Program-made: the position numbers and the translations under genes | Notes under the pieces: generated by a model | The model's input: the letters and a program-made list of their open reading frames with translations, nothing else | Database searches by the model: none | What the model was told of the DNA's origin: nothing | Source: a bacterium | GTDB lineage: Bacteria; Bacteroidota; Bacteroidia; Cytophagales; Cyclobacteriaceae | Assembly: GCA_024743255.1 (NCBI GenBank) | Contig: JANSWY010000004.1 | Coordinates: forward strand, 87,604 to 151,603 | Direction: 5' to 3' | Length of the DNA stretch: 64,000 bases | Shown: positions 35,133 to 43,705 of the stretch, piece by piece | Layout of the letters: each line of letters opens with the position of its first letter | Numbering within the stretch: the first letter of the stretch is position 1

Positions 35133-38100
35133 TTAGTTCTTCTCAACCCTGATGATGTAACTTGATTCTCCTTTCGAGTATTTTAAAATGTACATACCAG
35201 TTTGCAATGAGGATAGATCGATCTCTACGTAATCTTTAGCAATTTGATCAGTCATTACTTTTTTACCTAATACATCAAACATGGATATTGTGTATGTAGC
35301 GTTATCTGAGAAGTGAACATTTAAATTGTTTTGAACCGGATTAGGGTAGGCAGTAGCAAACCCCTCTGTAACATCGTTTGGAGCAGTGTTAACAAACTCA
35401 TGGTCAAAAGAGCTTGCGATTTCAACATCCCCTCTAGCATTGGCAATTGATGTTCTTCCTTCACCTGTGATGGCAGAAATTACATCTCCAGGACAAATAA
35501 TAATTCCATCTACATCATATCCATCTGCACTACCATTATGTTTTGATGCATCAGTGATATCCACAAGTTTCAAGTATTGTATAAATTCCAGACCTTGATC
35601 AATTGCAGGTGCGATATCAATGAAAGAAGACCTACATTCTCCATCCGGAGCACCAATTAATACCCATTCTGCGTCATTTAAAGATTGCTTACCATATACA
35701 AGGACTTTCTCTGGGTAGTTTTTGTCTTTGTCAGGGCCACAATTCTGATTATATCTTCCATAAGAAGTTTCAACAATGATCAAATCCGCATATGATTTCT
35801 CACCATAATTAATAGAATTTGGATTGTCTACATAAACACCATTTTTATTGTGGTTATAAACAGGGCTTTCCAACTCTAAAATGAGTTGACCTCCAAATCC
35901 GAGTGAAACAAAGTTGATATTGTCGCTTTCTTGAGGAGCACCAAGAGCATTTTCAGCATTCATTCTTTCCGCAACTGGAGTTCCTGTGCCGTTTGCTTTT
36001 GTACCTGGATGATAATCTATCACAGATGCAGCGTAACCAGCACAAGCATCAAGCAGATTCATACATCCTGTAGTCATATCTCCCCAACCTGACTTGGTTA
36101 CATCACCAACCATTGTGAGAGGTGTCTTATTGCCATCCATATCAACTACGGTCATCACAGTATGATCTTTTGCTGAGTAGATTAAGTTTCCAGAACCACT
36201 ATCAAGAATTGCTAAACCAGTGACTTTTGAACTTCCTGTGTTTCCAATTTCTACGGCAATCAAATGGTCAGCTACTCCTGAAACTGAATAAAGCTTGTTG
36301 CCTCTGTGTGTAGCTAAGTAGAATGAACCGTCCTGATCAAATGCAATGTCTGCACCTGCTGTGTTTACATAGTCAGTAGTTTCATCAATTTTGATTTTAC
36401 CATAACTCGTGTAAGAGCCCGCATATGGATCATCAAACACAAGTACTTCGTTGCTTCTGTTTTCAGTGATATATAGTTGGCCATAAGGACTGAAAGCAGC
36501 TTGAGTAATACTTCCAACATTCAATGATCCAATTTCAGTGAATACTCCGGTTGCCAGATCAAAATACCCGTATTTATTTCCATTACTGCTCTGGAAGACA
36601 AATAGATGCTCACCTGTTACATCAAGAGCCATGTGGGCTCCTCCATATGGAGAAGTTAATTGTTCAGTCAATACAATAGTACCCTGGCCTAAATCTGGTA
36701 CAGCACTGTAAATTTTGTCTGTTCTGTTGTCAATATAGAAAACGTCACATGTTTCAAGGTCATCATCAGAACATTGTGCGTGTGAATCTACATTGATGTC
36801 TCCTTGTTTTTCGTTTTGTCCGTTATAGGAATAGAAGAACCAGGCGCTCGCTCCCAGAGAAATATTTTTCCCATTTGCTCCCTCACCAATTTGAAGGCCG
36901 TATTTTCCATCTGCAGGCATAGCTCTCATATTGATGTAGCCATTTCCATCCAGCTGATTCATGAAAGCAGATTCATCTAATGTATAGAATATCCAAAGAT
37001 TTGGATCTATACCTCCGTCGTTAGGATCGTAGGCACTTGCTTTTAGTTCCTTCTTAGGGCCAGTATTATCAGTCTTTCTATTGAAAGGCATAAAAACTTC
37101 CCATAATGACCCTGAAAGTTCTCCTGTCGTCATGGTAGCAACTCCATACACATATGCAGACGAGCCATCAGTAGAATATGTCAGGTAAGAACCTGCATCG
37201 AAAGTTAATTTTGCATTGCTGCCACCATCAAACCCGCTTAACCATAAGCTGTGATTACTATTTCCACCGTGGTAACTATCAGATTCGGCATTTGTCAGTG
37301 TAAATGTTCTTTGCCCTAATGAGCAAGCTCCAGGTGTCACATCTATTTCGCATGGTCCTGCAAAATACTCGTGACTTAATGCTTGCTCACTTCCATATGT
37401 AAAGGAGAGAGTATTGATACTTCTGGAAGTGTAGATAAAAGTATAGTTTCCAGATTTGGCATTACCATCCTCATCTTTTCCATTTCCTGCTTTAGGTAGA
37501 CCTCTCGTGTTTCCGTTGTGATCAAACGTCACAAACACTCTATAGTCATTTAAGTTTTCAATTCTGTACTTGTTTCTGTTTCTTCTGTCAGAACAAACTG
37601 ATGTAACTGCTATTGTACCTTCTTCAACCTCACAAACACCTCCTGTGTCTTGAGCAGTTAGTGATTGATTGTCGCCATATCTGGTAACAATCGATTCATT
37701 CTCGCCTAAAGCATCAGATCTGAAGAATTTATATTCAAAAACGCCATCACCAGGATTTGCCTCTTTGCCTTTTCCTGCTTTTGGCAGCCACAAATTCTTA
37801 GTGAATAATACGTTGTTTTCAGAATCAATTATTTCATATGTAACATAAACCCCATGATTGTTAGGGTTTCGCATTCTCCATCTGCTTTTGTTGGGGTTTG
37901 TAGAGCAAACTGATGCAAGCTCAATGCCAGGAGCGAAGCAAATTTCATTCGAAGGTTTTGCTTCCTCAAATTGGTTATCTCCAAAGTAAACCCTTAGTTC
38001 TTCGTCTTCAGCCAGTTTAGGGAAAGACTTAAATCTATATTCCAATTCTGGTAACTCATCTCCTCCAGGTTTGCCTTTTCCGGCTTTCGGTAACCAAAAA

Positions 38101-38738
38101 CCGTCAAGACCACTTAAATCCAGTCCGTCACCAGGTTCTTCGTCTGTTTCTTCTCCATCAGATTCATCTCCCTTACCATCTCCTTCATCGGTTGTTTCTC
38201 CATCAGAAGAATCGCCTTTTCCATCTCCTTCATCTCCTTTTCCATCTCCCTCATCTCCTTTGCCGTCTCCTTCATCTCCATTGCCGTCACCGCCATCTCC
38301 ATCTCCGTCACCTTTCTTGACGATATCATAAAGAACATATACAGGGAAGTCATTCGGATTTCTGAATCGAAATTTGCTTTTCTGAGGGTTGTGAGTACAG
38401 ACGGCATCAACTTCGATACCATCCACAGGACACAATTCCTCTTCTGAAATTGTAGTTACTGTAAAATCGTTGTAAGTGATTTCAATTTGACTTCCATCTT
38501 CAACTTTTGTCCTGATCTTTTTTCCTGATTTTGGAATAGAAATCTGTTTCTTCTCTCCACTTGGTAAGGATTTGACTAAGATCTGAATCCTTTCTCCTGT
38601 ATTATTATTGACTTGCCACTTGTAGTATAAGTAATCCCCACAAAGAGTTTGTACTGTGATAGGTGGGTCTTGTGCAAATAATGAGAGTGAAATAAACGTA
38701 AAGATAGCTGGTACGAGTAGTATCGCTCTGAGTTTCAT
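35133..38738 (-). CDS. Large secreted repeat protein with T9SS type A sorting domain
   Basis: The 1201-residue protein has a signal peptide (to about residue 23), then four tandem units of roughly 85-105 residues (about 24-107, 108-270, 271-373, 374-470). Units 2-4 start with a VCxxNP..K..xR(I/F/M)xN.N pattern, and all carry a (I/L)PK(A/S)GKGK-like loop followed by a YGDNQ-type strand. Unit 2 holds an Asp/Gly/Glu-rich insert of about 62 residues (143-206). A middle region resembles a beta-propeller of kelch/NHL type (about 640-860), followed by a lectin-like domain and a C-terminal T9SS domain (AYPNPVQNNLNVHF, ending VRVEKN-like IIRVEKN). It should be secreted by the type IX system and attached to the surface or released; adhesion is a guess. 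Confidence 0.88.
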   Translation of the reverse strand: MKLRAILLVPAIFTFISLSLFAQDPPITVQTLCGDYLYYKWQVNNNTGERIQILVKSLPSGEKKQISIPKSGKKIRTKVEDGSQIEITYNDFTVTTISEEELCPVDGIEVDAVCTHNPQKSKFRFRNPNDFPVYVLYDIVKKGDGDGDGGDGNGDEGDGKGDEGDGKGDEGDGKGDSSDGETTDEGDGKGDESDGEETDEEPGDGLDLSGLDGFWLPKAGKGKPGGDELPELEYRFKSFPKLAEDEELRVYFGDNQFEEAKPSNEICFAPGIELASVCSTNPNKSRWRMRNPNNHGVYVTYEIIDSENNVLFTKNLWLPKAGKGKEANPGDGVFEYKFFRSDALGENESIVTRYGDNQSLTAQDTGGVCEVEEGTIAVTSVCSDRRNRNKYRIENLNDYRVFVTFDHNGNTRGLPKAGNGKDEDGNAKSGNYTFIYTSRSINTLSFTYGSEQALSHEYFAGPCEIDVTPGACSLGQRTFTLTNAESDSYHGGNSNHSLWLSGFDGGSNAKLTFDAGSYLTYSTDGSSAYVYGVATMTTGELSGSLWEVFMPFNRKTDNTGPKKELKASAYDPNDGGIDPNLWIFYTLDESAFMNQLDGNGYINMRAMPADGKYGLQIGEGANGKNISLGASAWFFYSYNGQNEKQGDINVDSHAQCSDDDLETCDVFYIDNRTDKIYSAVPDLGQGTIVLTEQLTSPYGGAHMALDVTGEHLFVFQSSNGNKYGYFDLATGVFTEIGSLNVGSITQAAFSPYGQLYITENRSNEVLVFDDPYAGSYTSYGKIKIDETTDYVNTAGADIAFDQDGSFYLATHRGNKLYSVSGVADHLIAVEIGNTGSSKVTGLAILDSGSGNLIYSAKDHTVMTVVDMDGNKTPLTMVGDVTKSGWGDMTTGCMNLLDACAGYAASVIDYHPGTKANGTGTPVAERMNAENALGAPQESDNINFVSLGFGGQLILELESPVYNHNKNGVYVDNPNSINYGEKSYADLIIVETSYGRYNQNCGPDKDKNYPEKVLVYGKQSLNDAEWVLIGAPDGECRSSFIDIAPAIDQGLEFIQYLKLVDITDASKHNGSADGYDVDGIIICPGDVISAITGEGRTSIANARGDVEIASSFDHEFVNTAPNDVTEGFATAYPNPVQNNLNVHFSDNATYTISMFDVLGKKVMTDQIAKDYVEIDLSSLQTGMYILKYSKGESSYIIRVEKN
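38120..38310 (-). repeat. Short in-frame repeat encoding a Gly/Asp/Glu-rich tract
   Basis: This part of the T9SS gene is built from degenerate 9- and 12-base units that translate to repeats such as GDEGDGKGDEGDGK. The tract is strongly acidic and could bind calcium like other DxDG-rich linkers. Length variation between strains is likely because of the repeated DNA. Confidence 0.85.
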
Positions 38739-38838
38739 TGTGCTTTAATTGGTGTGTGGTTAAACTAGTGTTTCGACGAAATTACTGTAATCTTAGATAA
38801 AGTCAAAATTTAAGTCGATTAATAATATTTTCATAACA

Positions 38839-38872
38839 ACTAATATATTTAGTAAAAACTAAAATAATTAGT
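38839..38872. promoter_or_regulatory. Two tandem dyad sites upstream of the radical SAM gene
   Basis: ACTAATATATTTAGT (38839-38853) and ACTAAAATAATTAGT (38858-38872) both have the form ACTAA-n5-TTAGT and are separated by 4 bases (19-base period). They sit immediately upstream of, and touch, the -7-like TATATTTG. A dimeric repressor or activator covering the promoter is the simplest reading. Confidence 0.65.
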
Positions 38873-38879
38873 ATATTTG
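38872..38879 (+). promoter_or_regulatory. Bacteroidetes -7 element of the radical SAM gene
   Basis: TATATTTG matches TAnnTTTG exactly and ends 4 bases before the ATG at 38884. If it is used, transcription would start at or next to the ATG and the mRNA would be leaderless. The -33 element is weak. Confidence 0.5.
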
Positions 38880-38883
38880 AATT

Positions 38884-39930
38884 ATGAATGAAGTGGTAAA
38901 GGGTAGAGGTTCACAGATAGTGACTTCCAATAAATTTCAAAATCAGTACTACGATTATGAGGAAGATGCCGAGACAGCAAGGGACGAATTGGAGTCTAAA
39001 ACAGAAGTGTTTTATGAGACCCCTCACAATGTCATTAGTAAGAATAATAGTGATGACCTTGGTTTCGATAAGTCAATAAATCCATACCAGGGTTGTGAAC
39101 ATGGATGCATTTATTGCTATGCAAGAAATAGTCATGAATATTGGGGGTTTAATGCGGGAATTGATTTCGAGAGAAAGATAGTTGTGAAAGAAAAGGCACC
39201 AGAGCTACTGGAGAAAAAGTTTTTGTCTAAATCGTGGAGGCCTGAAGTAGTGATGCTTTCAGGGAATACTGATTGTTATCAACCTCTGGAAAGAAAATTC
39301 AAAATTACAAGAAGGTTACTTTCCATGTTTGAGAAATATAGAAATCCCGTTGGAATGATCACTAAAAATAACTTGATCACAAGGGATATTGATATATTAA
39401 GTGAGCTGGCAAAAAATAATTTGGTTCAAGTTATGATTTCACTTACCACATTTGATGAAACACTAAGGAGAGCAATGGAACCAAGGACTTCAACAGGTAT
39501 TCAGAGGTTAGAGGCCATTCAAAAGCTGACAGATGCTGGCGTACCAACTGGAGTGATGACAGCTCCCATAATTCCCGGTTTGAACGATCAGGAAATTCCT
39601 GAATTGCTAAAAAGGTCCGCTGAGGCTGGTGCGGTTACCGCCAGTTATACTGTAGTTCGTCTGAATGGTCAAATCGCTGAGTTGTTCAAAGATTGGGTCG
39701 TCAAACATTATCCTGATCGATCTGATAAAGTATTGAATCAAATTAAAGAATTACATGGAGGCACACTGAACGATAGTGACTTTGGGAAGAGAATGAAAGG
39801 AGAAGGTGCTTATTCAAATATGATAGAACAATTATTCAAAAAAAGTAGAGAAAAGTATTTTTATGGAAGGAGTATGCCTGGTTATGATTTCACAAAGTTT
39901 AGATTCAAAGGAAACTACTCTTTATTTTAA
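38884..39930 (+). CDS. PA0069-family radical SAM protein
   Basis: The 348-residue protein has the radical SAM cluster motif at Cys71, Cys75 and Cys78 (NPYQGCEHGCIYCYARNSHEYWG), followed by VMLSGNTDCYQPLE and the SLTTFDETLRRAMEPRT strand typical of the PA0069/SplB-like group. These proteins bind a 4Fe-4S cluster and S-adenosylmethionine; the reaction of this branch is not known. It is a single gene with strong-looking operator dyads upstream. Confidence 0.92.
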   Translation: MNEVVKGRGSQIVTSNKFQNQYYDYEEDAETARDELESKTEVFYETPHNVISKNNSDDLGFDKSINPYQGCEHGCIYCYARNSHEYWGFNAGIDFERKIVVKEKAPELLEKKFLSKSWRPEVVMLSGNTDCYQPLERKFKITRRLLSMFEKYRNPVGMITKNNLITRDIDILSELAKNNLVQVMISLTTFDETLRRAMEPRTSTGIQRLEAIQKLTDAGVPTGVMTAPIIPGLNDQEIPELLKRSAEAGAVTASYTVVRLNGQIAELFKDWVVKHYPDRSDKVLNQIKELHGGTLNDSDFGKRMKGEGAYSNMIEQLFKKSREKYFYGRSMPGYDFTKFRFKGNYSLF

Positions 39931-39946
39931 TATTTATTGACAATTA

Positions 39947-40678
39947 TCAAAACTGAATGAATTCCTGGATTTTTAAATCTAGTCCTGTGATTCCTTCCTC
40001 AGCTTCTACTTTATCGATCTGATACCATTGATTTTCCAGAAAACTTACATAGAGTCCATTTTTTTTAGGTTTCACAGGAGGAGCAACATAATCCGGTTGA
40101 AACAACTGACCCATAAAATGTTTACCATTCATCCAATCAATATCTGTTGTTTTGCCATTTTTGCTAATCGAAACAGAGCGGTGTTTAAAGCTGGTTGTGA
40201 AACTTGCTTTCTCTCTTTGAGGTCCTGATATCTTTAGAAACTCAATTTTAAGAGGAGACTCAATCTTTGCCGTTTCGTAAATAGCTTGTAGAATCTCTTG
40301 TAAGACTAAATCAACTTTTTCATGGTCATAAAGTGTTACCTCTCTCTCAGTGTACTCGCTTTTTAATTCAAAATGATGAATGTTTTGGTCAAACTCGGAA
40401 AGTTCCTTGTCTGAATTCCAGTCTATTCCGTTTAGGAGATCTTTGATATCCTTTATCCAAACTGTATTTAAACTTCCGTTCCACTTAAAGTCATCATTTT
40501 CAGAAAAGCCTTCAGCTACTACTTCCTCAGGTGAGATTTCCTCTCTATGTATGTAGTTTAACTCAAAACCAACTTCCAGACTTTTTCCATTAAATGCAAT
40601 ATTCAAACTGTATTGATGTGCGAAGGGTGGAGGTACCTGATTTGTGGAATAATGTATTTTAAGATTATCAAATTTCAT
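39947..40678 (-). CDS. Conserved hypothetical protein coupled to menE
   Basis: The 243-residue soluble protein has no signal or membrane helix. It contains beta-rich segments (YSLNIAFNGKSLEVGFELNYI; HHFELKSEYTEREVTLYDHEKVDLVLQEIL) and ends with a short acidic region. I do not recognise a family. Its start overlaps the menE stop by 11 bases, so it is translated with menE; a role linked to menaquinone synthesis or to an unrelated neighbour function cannot be decided from sequence. Confidence 0.7.
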   Translation of the reverse strand: MKFDNLKIHYSTNQVPPPFAHQYSLNIAFNGKSLEVGFELNYIHREEISPEEVVAEGFSENDDFKWNGSLNTVWIKDIKDLLNGIDWNSDKELSEFDQNIHHFELKSEYTEREVTLYDHEKVDLVLQEILQAIYETAKIESPLKIEFLKISGPQREKASFTTSFKHRSVSISKNGKTTDIDWMNGKHFMGQLFQPDYVAPPVKPKKNGLYVSFLENQWYQIDKVEAEEGITGLDLKIQEFIQF

Positions 40679-41744
40679 TTATCGTGGCTATAGTTTTCGA
40701 TCGATTGATTTTACCTGTCTCTGTTTGGATGAATTCGGTTGCAAAGTAGACTTTTTTGGGAATTTCATATTTGTCCAAGGACGATTTTAGTATATCACTT
40801 AAAATATTTCCTGAAACTTCTCCCTCAATTGCCAGAACAATTATCTCACCAAATTTATCATCTTTTTCTGCTGTGATAAAGAATTGGTTGGTAATATTAT
40901 TATCCGAAAATGCCACTGATATTTTTCTTTCAATTTGCTCTGGGAAAAACTTCACACCCCCAGAATTTATTACGTTATCGAATCGCCCCATCCACTCAAA
41001 TTCGTGCAGGTTGATCAGATTAACAATATCGTTGGTTATCAATTCTTTTGATTCTGTTACTGCACCAGAGATAATAAGTTGGTTATGATCATTTGTTTTG
41101 AATGTATTATCCCCAACAGCTTTGAAATATTGTGATGTGCCTGGGCCATTTAATTTTCGTAGAGCAACATGACTTATTGTTTCTGTCATACCATATGTAT
41201 GGTAAACATTGGTAGGAATATCTTGCAAACGTTCAACGATACGGTCACTGACTGTTCCTCCACCGATGAGTAGATTTTTAATTTTCGCCAACTGCTCCAT
41301 ACTATGTGGATTTTGAATGATTTCATTTAGTTGCAGCGGAACCATAGCACATAAATCGATTTCCTCATCTAATGATTCGTCCAACGGATTTGAGGATACA
41401 GATCTGAAATACATATCCATGGAATTATGCAGAGCTCTTACAAGCATCATAGTTCCTCCAATATATTTTGTGTTAATGCAAATAAGAGCTTTACTTCCCT
41501 CTGGAATTTCCAGCGCATTTAAAGTGTTTTGGGCACTTATTTCAAGAAGTTCTCTTTTTATGGTAATTTGCTTTGGAATTCCAGTCGATCCAGATGTTTG
41601 TAGAACAAACGCTTTTCGGCCGGAATACCAATCCTTAATAAAATTAGCGGCAATTTTTTCGTTCGCACTTAAAAAAAAATCTTTATTTTTCCATTTTTGA
41701 AGATCAATGGAAGCGATAGATTTGTTTTCAAAGTGTAGGATCAT
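40668..41744 (-). CDS. menE: O-succinylbenzoate--CoA ligase (MenE-like)
   Basis: The 358-residue protein is an ANL-superfamily adenylating enzyme with the P-loop-like LQTSGSTGIPKQI, the YGMTETISHV motif, the GRFDNVINSGGVKF hinge and the C-terminal KTGKINR-like TETGKINRSK catalytic Lys. It is shorter than the 450-500 residues of many MenE proteins, as is usual in Bacteroidota. MenE activates o-succinylbenzoate with CoA in menaquinone synthesis. menD, menF and a thioesterase lie 3 kb away on the same strand. Confidence 0.88.
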   Translation of the reverse strand: MILHFENKSIASIDLQKWKNKDFFLSANEKIAANFIKDWYSGRKAFVLQTSGSTGIPKQITIKRELLEISAQNTLNALEIPEGSKALICINTKYIGGTMMLVRALHNSMDMYFRSVSSNPLDESLDEEIDLCAMVPLQLNEIIQNPHSMEQLAKIKNLLIGGGTVSDRIVERLQDIPTNVYHTYGMTETISHVALRKLNGPGTSQYFKAVGDNTFKTNDHNQLIISGAVTESKELITNDIVNLINLHEFEWMGRFDNVINSGGVKFFPEQIERKISVAFSDNNITNQFFITAEKDDKFGEIIVLAIEGEVSGNILSDILKSSLDKYEIPKKVYFATEFIQTETGKINRSKTIATINEI

Positions 41745-41800
41745 TTTTGCTTATTCCCTGAGTTGGAGGTAAAGATAGTTAACCCAAACAAAATTCTTTA

Positions 41801-42349
41801 GTGAGTTTAGAAAGCGATATAGTAAGGAGAATAATTAATAAGGATAAACAGGCATTCGAATTAGTTTTTAATGAGAACTATGGATTACTATGTGCTTATG
41901 CTTCTAAATTCGTAAATGAGGACGAGCAAGCAGAGGAAATAGTACAAGAGGTTTTTGTTAAATTCTGGGAAAAATGTGAAACCATAGATCCAGACTCATC
42001 AATAAAATCTTATCTCTACAGATCAGTACACAATACATGTCTGAATTATATTAAGCATCAAAAAGTTAAGGATGCATACAGAGAATATGCTATCAACTTC
42101 TTCGCATCCTCCTCCGAAAGCATGGACCTTGAGGCAGAGCAAAGGGAACTCATTAATTTAATCCATGAAGAGATTGATAACTTACCACCCAGGTGTAGCG
42201 AAATTTTCAAATTAAGTCGTTATGAAGGATTGAAGTATCAGGAAATTGCAGAACACCTGGAAATATCTATTAAAACTGTTGAAGTACAAATGGGTAAGGC
42301 CCTTAGAATTCTTAGAGATAAATTTAGGCAAGACAGTAAAGTGGAATGA
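41801..42349 (+). CDS. ECF sigma-70 factor, Bacteroidetes FecI-like
   Basis: The 182-residue protein has sigma region 2 (about residues 20-90; YASKFVNEDEQAEEIVQEVFVKFWEK) and region 4 (about 115-170; LPPRCSEIFKLSRYEGLKYQEIAEHLEIS). The start is GTG 41801. It is the first gene of a three-gene cassette; the next gene overlaps its stop in an ATGA arrangement. A FecR-type anti-sigma factor is encoded third. Confidence 0.95.
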   Translation: MSLESDIVRRIINKDKQAFELVFNENYGLLCAYASKFVNEDEQAEEIVQEVFVKFWEKCETIDPDSSIKSYLYRSVHNTCLNYIKHQKVKDAYREYAINFFASSSESMDLEAEQRELINLIHEEIDNLPPRCSEIFKLSRYEGLKYQEIAEHLEISIKTVEVQMGKALRILRDKFRQDSKVE

Positions 42350-43647
42350 GAGTAATTTTTGTTTTTGTAATACTAATCCTAAACTCCTTCTCTTATTCAT
42401 TTGCCCAAAGTTTGCTTAAGAAGAGGATTAACCTTGATGTTTATGAAGAGAAGTTCTCAAACATTCTTGATATCATCACCGAAGAATCGGATATTTTCTT
42501 TTCATACAATTCTGAACTGTTTCCTGCTGACCAGAAATTTACTCTGAAGGTGAAGGATACACCAGTTGAGGAGGTCTTGAACAGGTTGCTTGTTGGTACT
42601 GGAATTAACTACGCAATATTTAAGGATCAGATTATTTTTAACCTACCGGCAGAATCTACTTTTAAATATTCAGTAAGAGGAGTTATTCTGGATAGCCTTA
42701 CAAATGAACCAATAGCAAATGCCCATGTCTACCTGGATGGAACCGAGATTGGAGCATACACTAACATGGAAGGCATTTTTCAATTTTCTAATGTGACAAA
42801 AGGCACCTATGAGTTAGTAATATCTCATATCAATTATGGGGTTAAGAACTACTACTTATATGTGAATAAAGGTTTAGATGAGTTCACCTTGTCGATTCCA
42901 CCAAAAGTTGTGGTCCTCGATGAGTTTAAAGTGCTTTCTGCTAAAAATAAGTTCTGGAATGTTTACTACAGTATTTTTGTGGAAGAGTTTATCGGAAGTT
43001 CAGTTAATTCTGAGAAATGCATTATCAAAAACCCTGAAGCGGTAAGAATTCTATTTGATTCTACGGATTCCTATAAGGAGTTTGAAGTGTTTACAACAGA
43101 GCCTCTGGTTATACACAATGAGGCATTGGGCTATAAATTGAACTATGATTTAATCTTCTTTAAGTCTAAGGCAGGTGTAATTAGATATGTTGGGAAGACC
43201 AATTTTGACGCCCTCAGCCCGGAAGAAACTAAAGGTCACAGAAGGTGGAAAAAGAAAAGATACCATGCATATACTGGTTCTTTAAGGCATTTTATTCAGG
43301 CAGAAATGTCTGATGAATTGAAACAGAACAAATTCCGTACTCAGATTGTTGATGAGGTGCCGGAGTTGGTAGAATTAAAATATTACCCTGCGAATCTAAA
43401 ATCGAAAGAAATGATTCGCTTAAAAAATATATGTGAAAGTTTGCCCGTTGGAAAATACATACAAGTTTTGCACGGCAGTGACAAAATAAGTTATATTGGT
43501 AAACTTGATACCACAATCAATCGAGAGTATATGAGATTTGATGAATATTTTGATTTGAGTGATGGTATTATGGTTTACGGATATTGGTCAAAACAAAGAT
43601 TGGCAGATGCATTACCTTTGAGTTTTTATTTATCTTTAGAAGAATAA
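42346..43647 (+). CDS. STN plus carboxypeptidase-regulatory-like domain protein without a TonB barrel
   Basis: The 433-residue product has a signal peptide (ending YSFAQ), an STN/secretin-TonB N-terminal domain (about residues 25-100; KINLDVYEEKFSNIL-like start and TPVEEVLNRLLVGTGINYAIF) and a carboxypeptidase-D-regulatory-like domain (about 121-195; VRGVILDSLTNEPIANAHVYLDGTEIGAYTNMEGIF). The remaining 240 residues are novel to me and contain no plug or TonB barrel signature. In FecI/FecR systems the STN domain normally belongs to the receptor that passes the signal to FecR, so this looks like a detached periplasmic or outer-membrane sensor. Confidence 0.85.
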   Translation: MRVIFVFVILILNSFSYSFAQSLLKKRINLDVYEEKFSNILDIITEESDIFFSYNSELFPADQKFTLKVKDTPVEEVLNRLLVGTGINYAIFKDQIIFNLPAESTFKYSVRGVILDSLTNEPIANAHVYLDGTEIGAYTNMEGIFQFSNVTKGTYELVISHINYGVKNYYLYVNKGLDEFTLSIPPKVVVLDEFKVLSAKNKFWNVYYSIFVEEFIGSSVNSEKCIIKNPEAVRILFDSTDSYKEFEVFTTEPLVIHNEALGYKLNYDLIFFKSKAGVIRYVGKTNFDALSPEETKGHRRWKKKRYHAYTGSLRHFIQAEMSDELKQNKFRTQIVDEVPELVELKYYPANLKSKEMIRLKNICESLPVGKYIQVLHGSDKISYIGKLDTTINREYMRFDEYFDLSDGIMVYGYWSKQRLADALPLSFYLSLEE

Positions 43648-43705
43648 AAAAAAACTATAGGGTAATTCACTTTTGAGCTGTTTAAGAGTTGAATCAATAA
43701 AAGAA

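Noticed and set aside
38071..38331. Plus-strand open frame inside the T9SS gene encoding a Ser/Pro-rich repeat
   Set aside because: It is the antisense of the acidic Gly/Asp tract; repeated DNA without stops on either strand explains it, and it has no start region or family.
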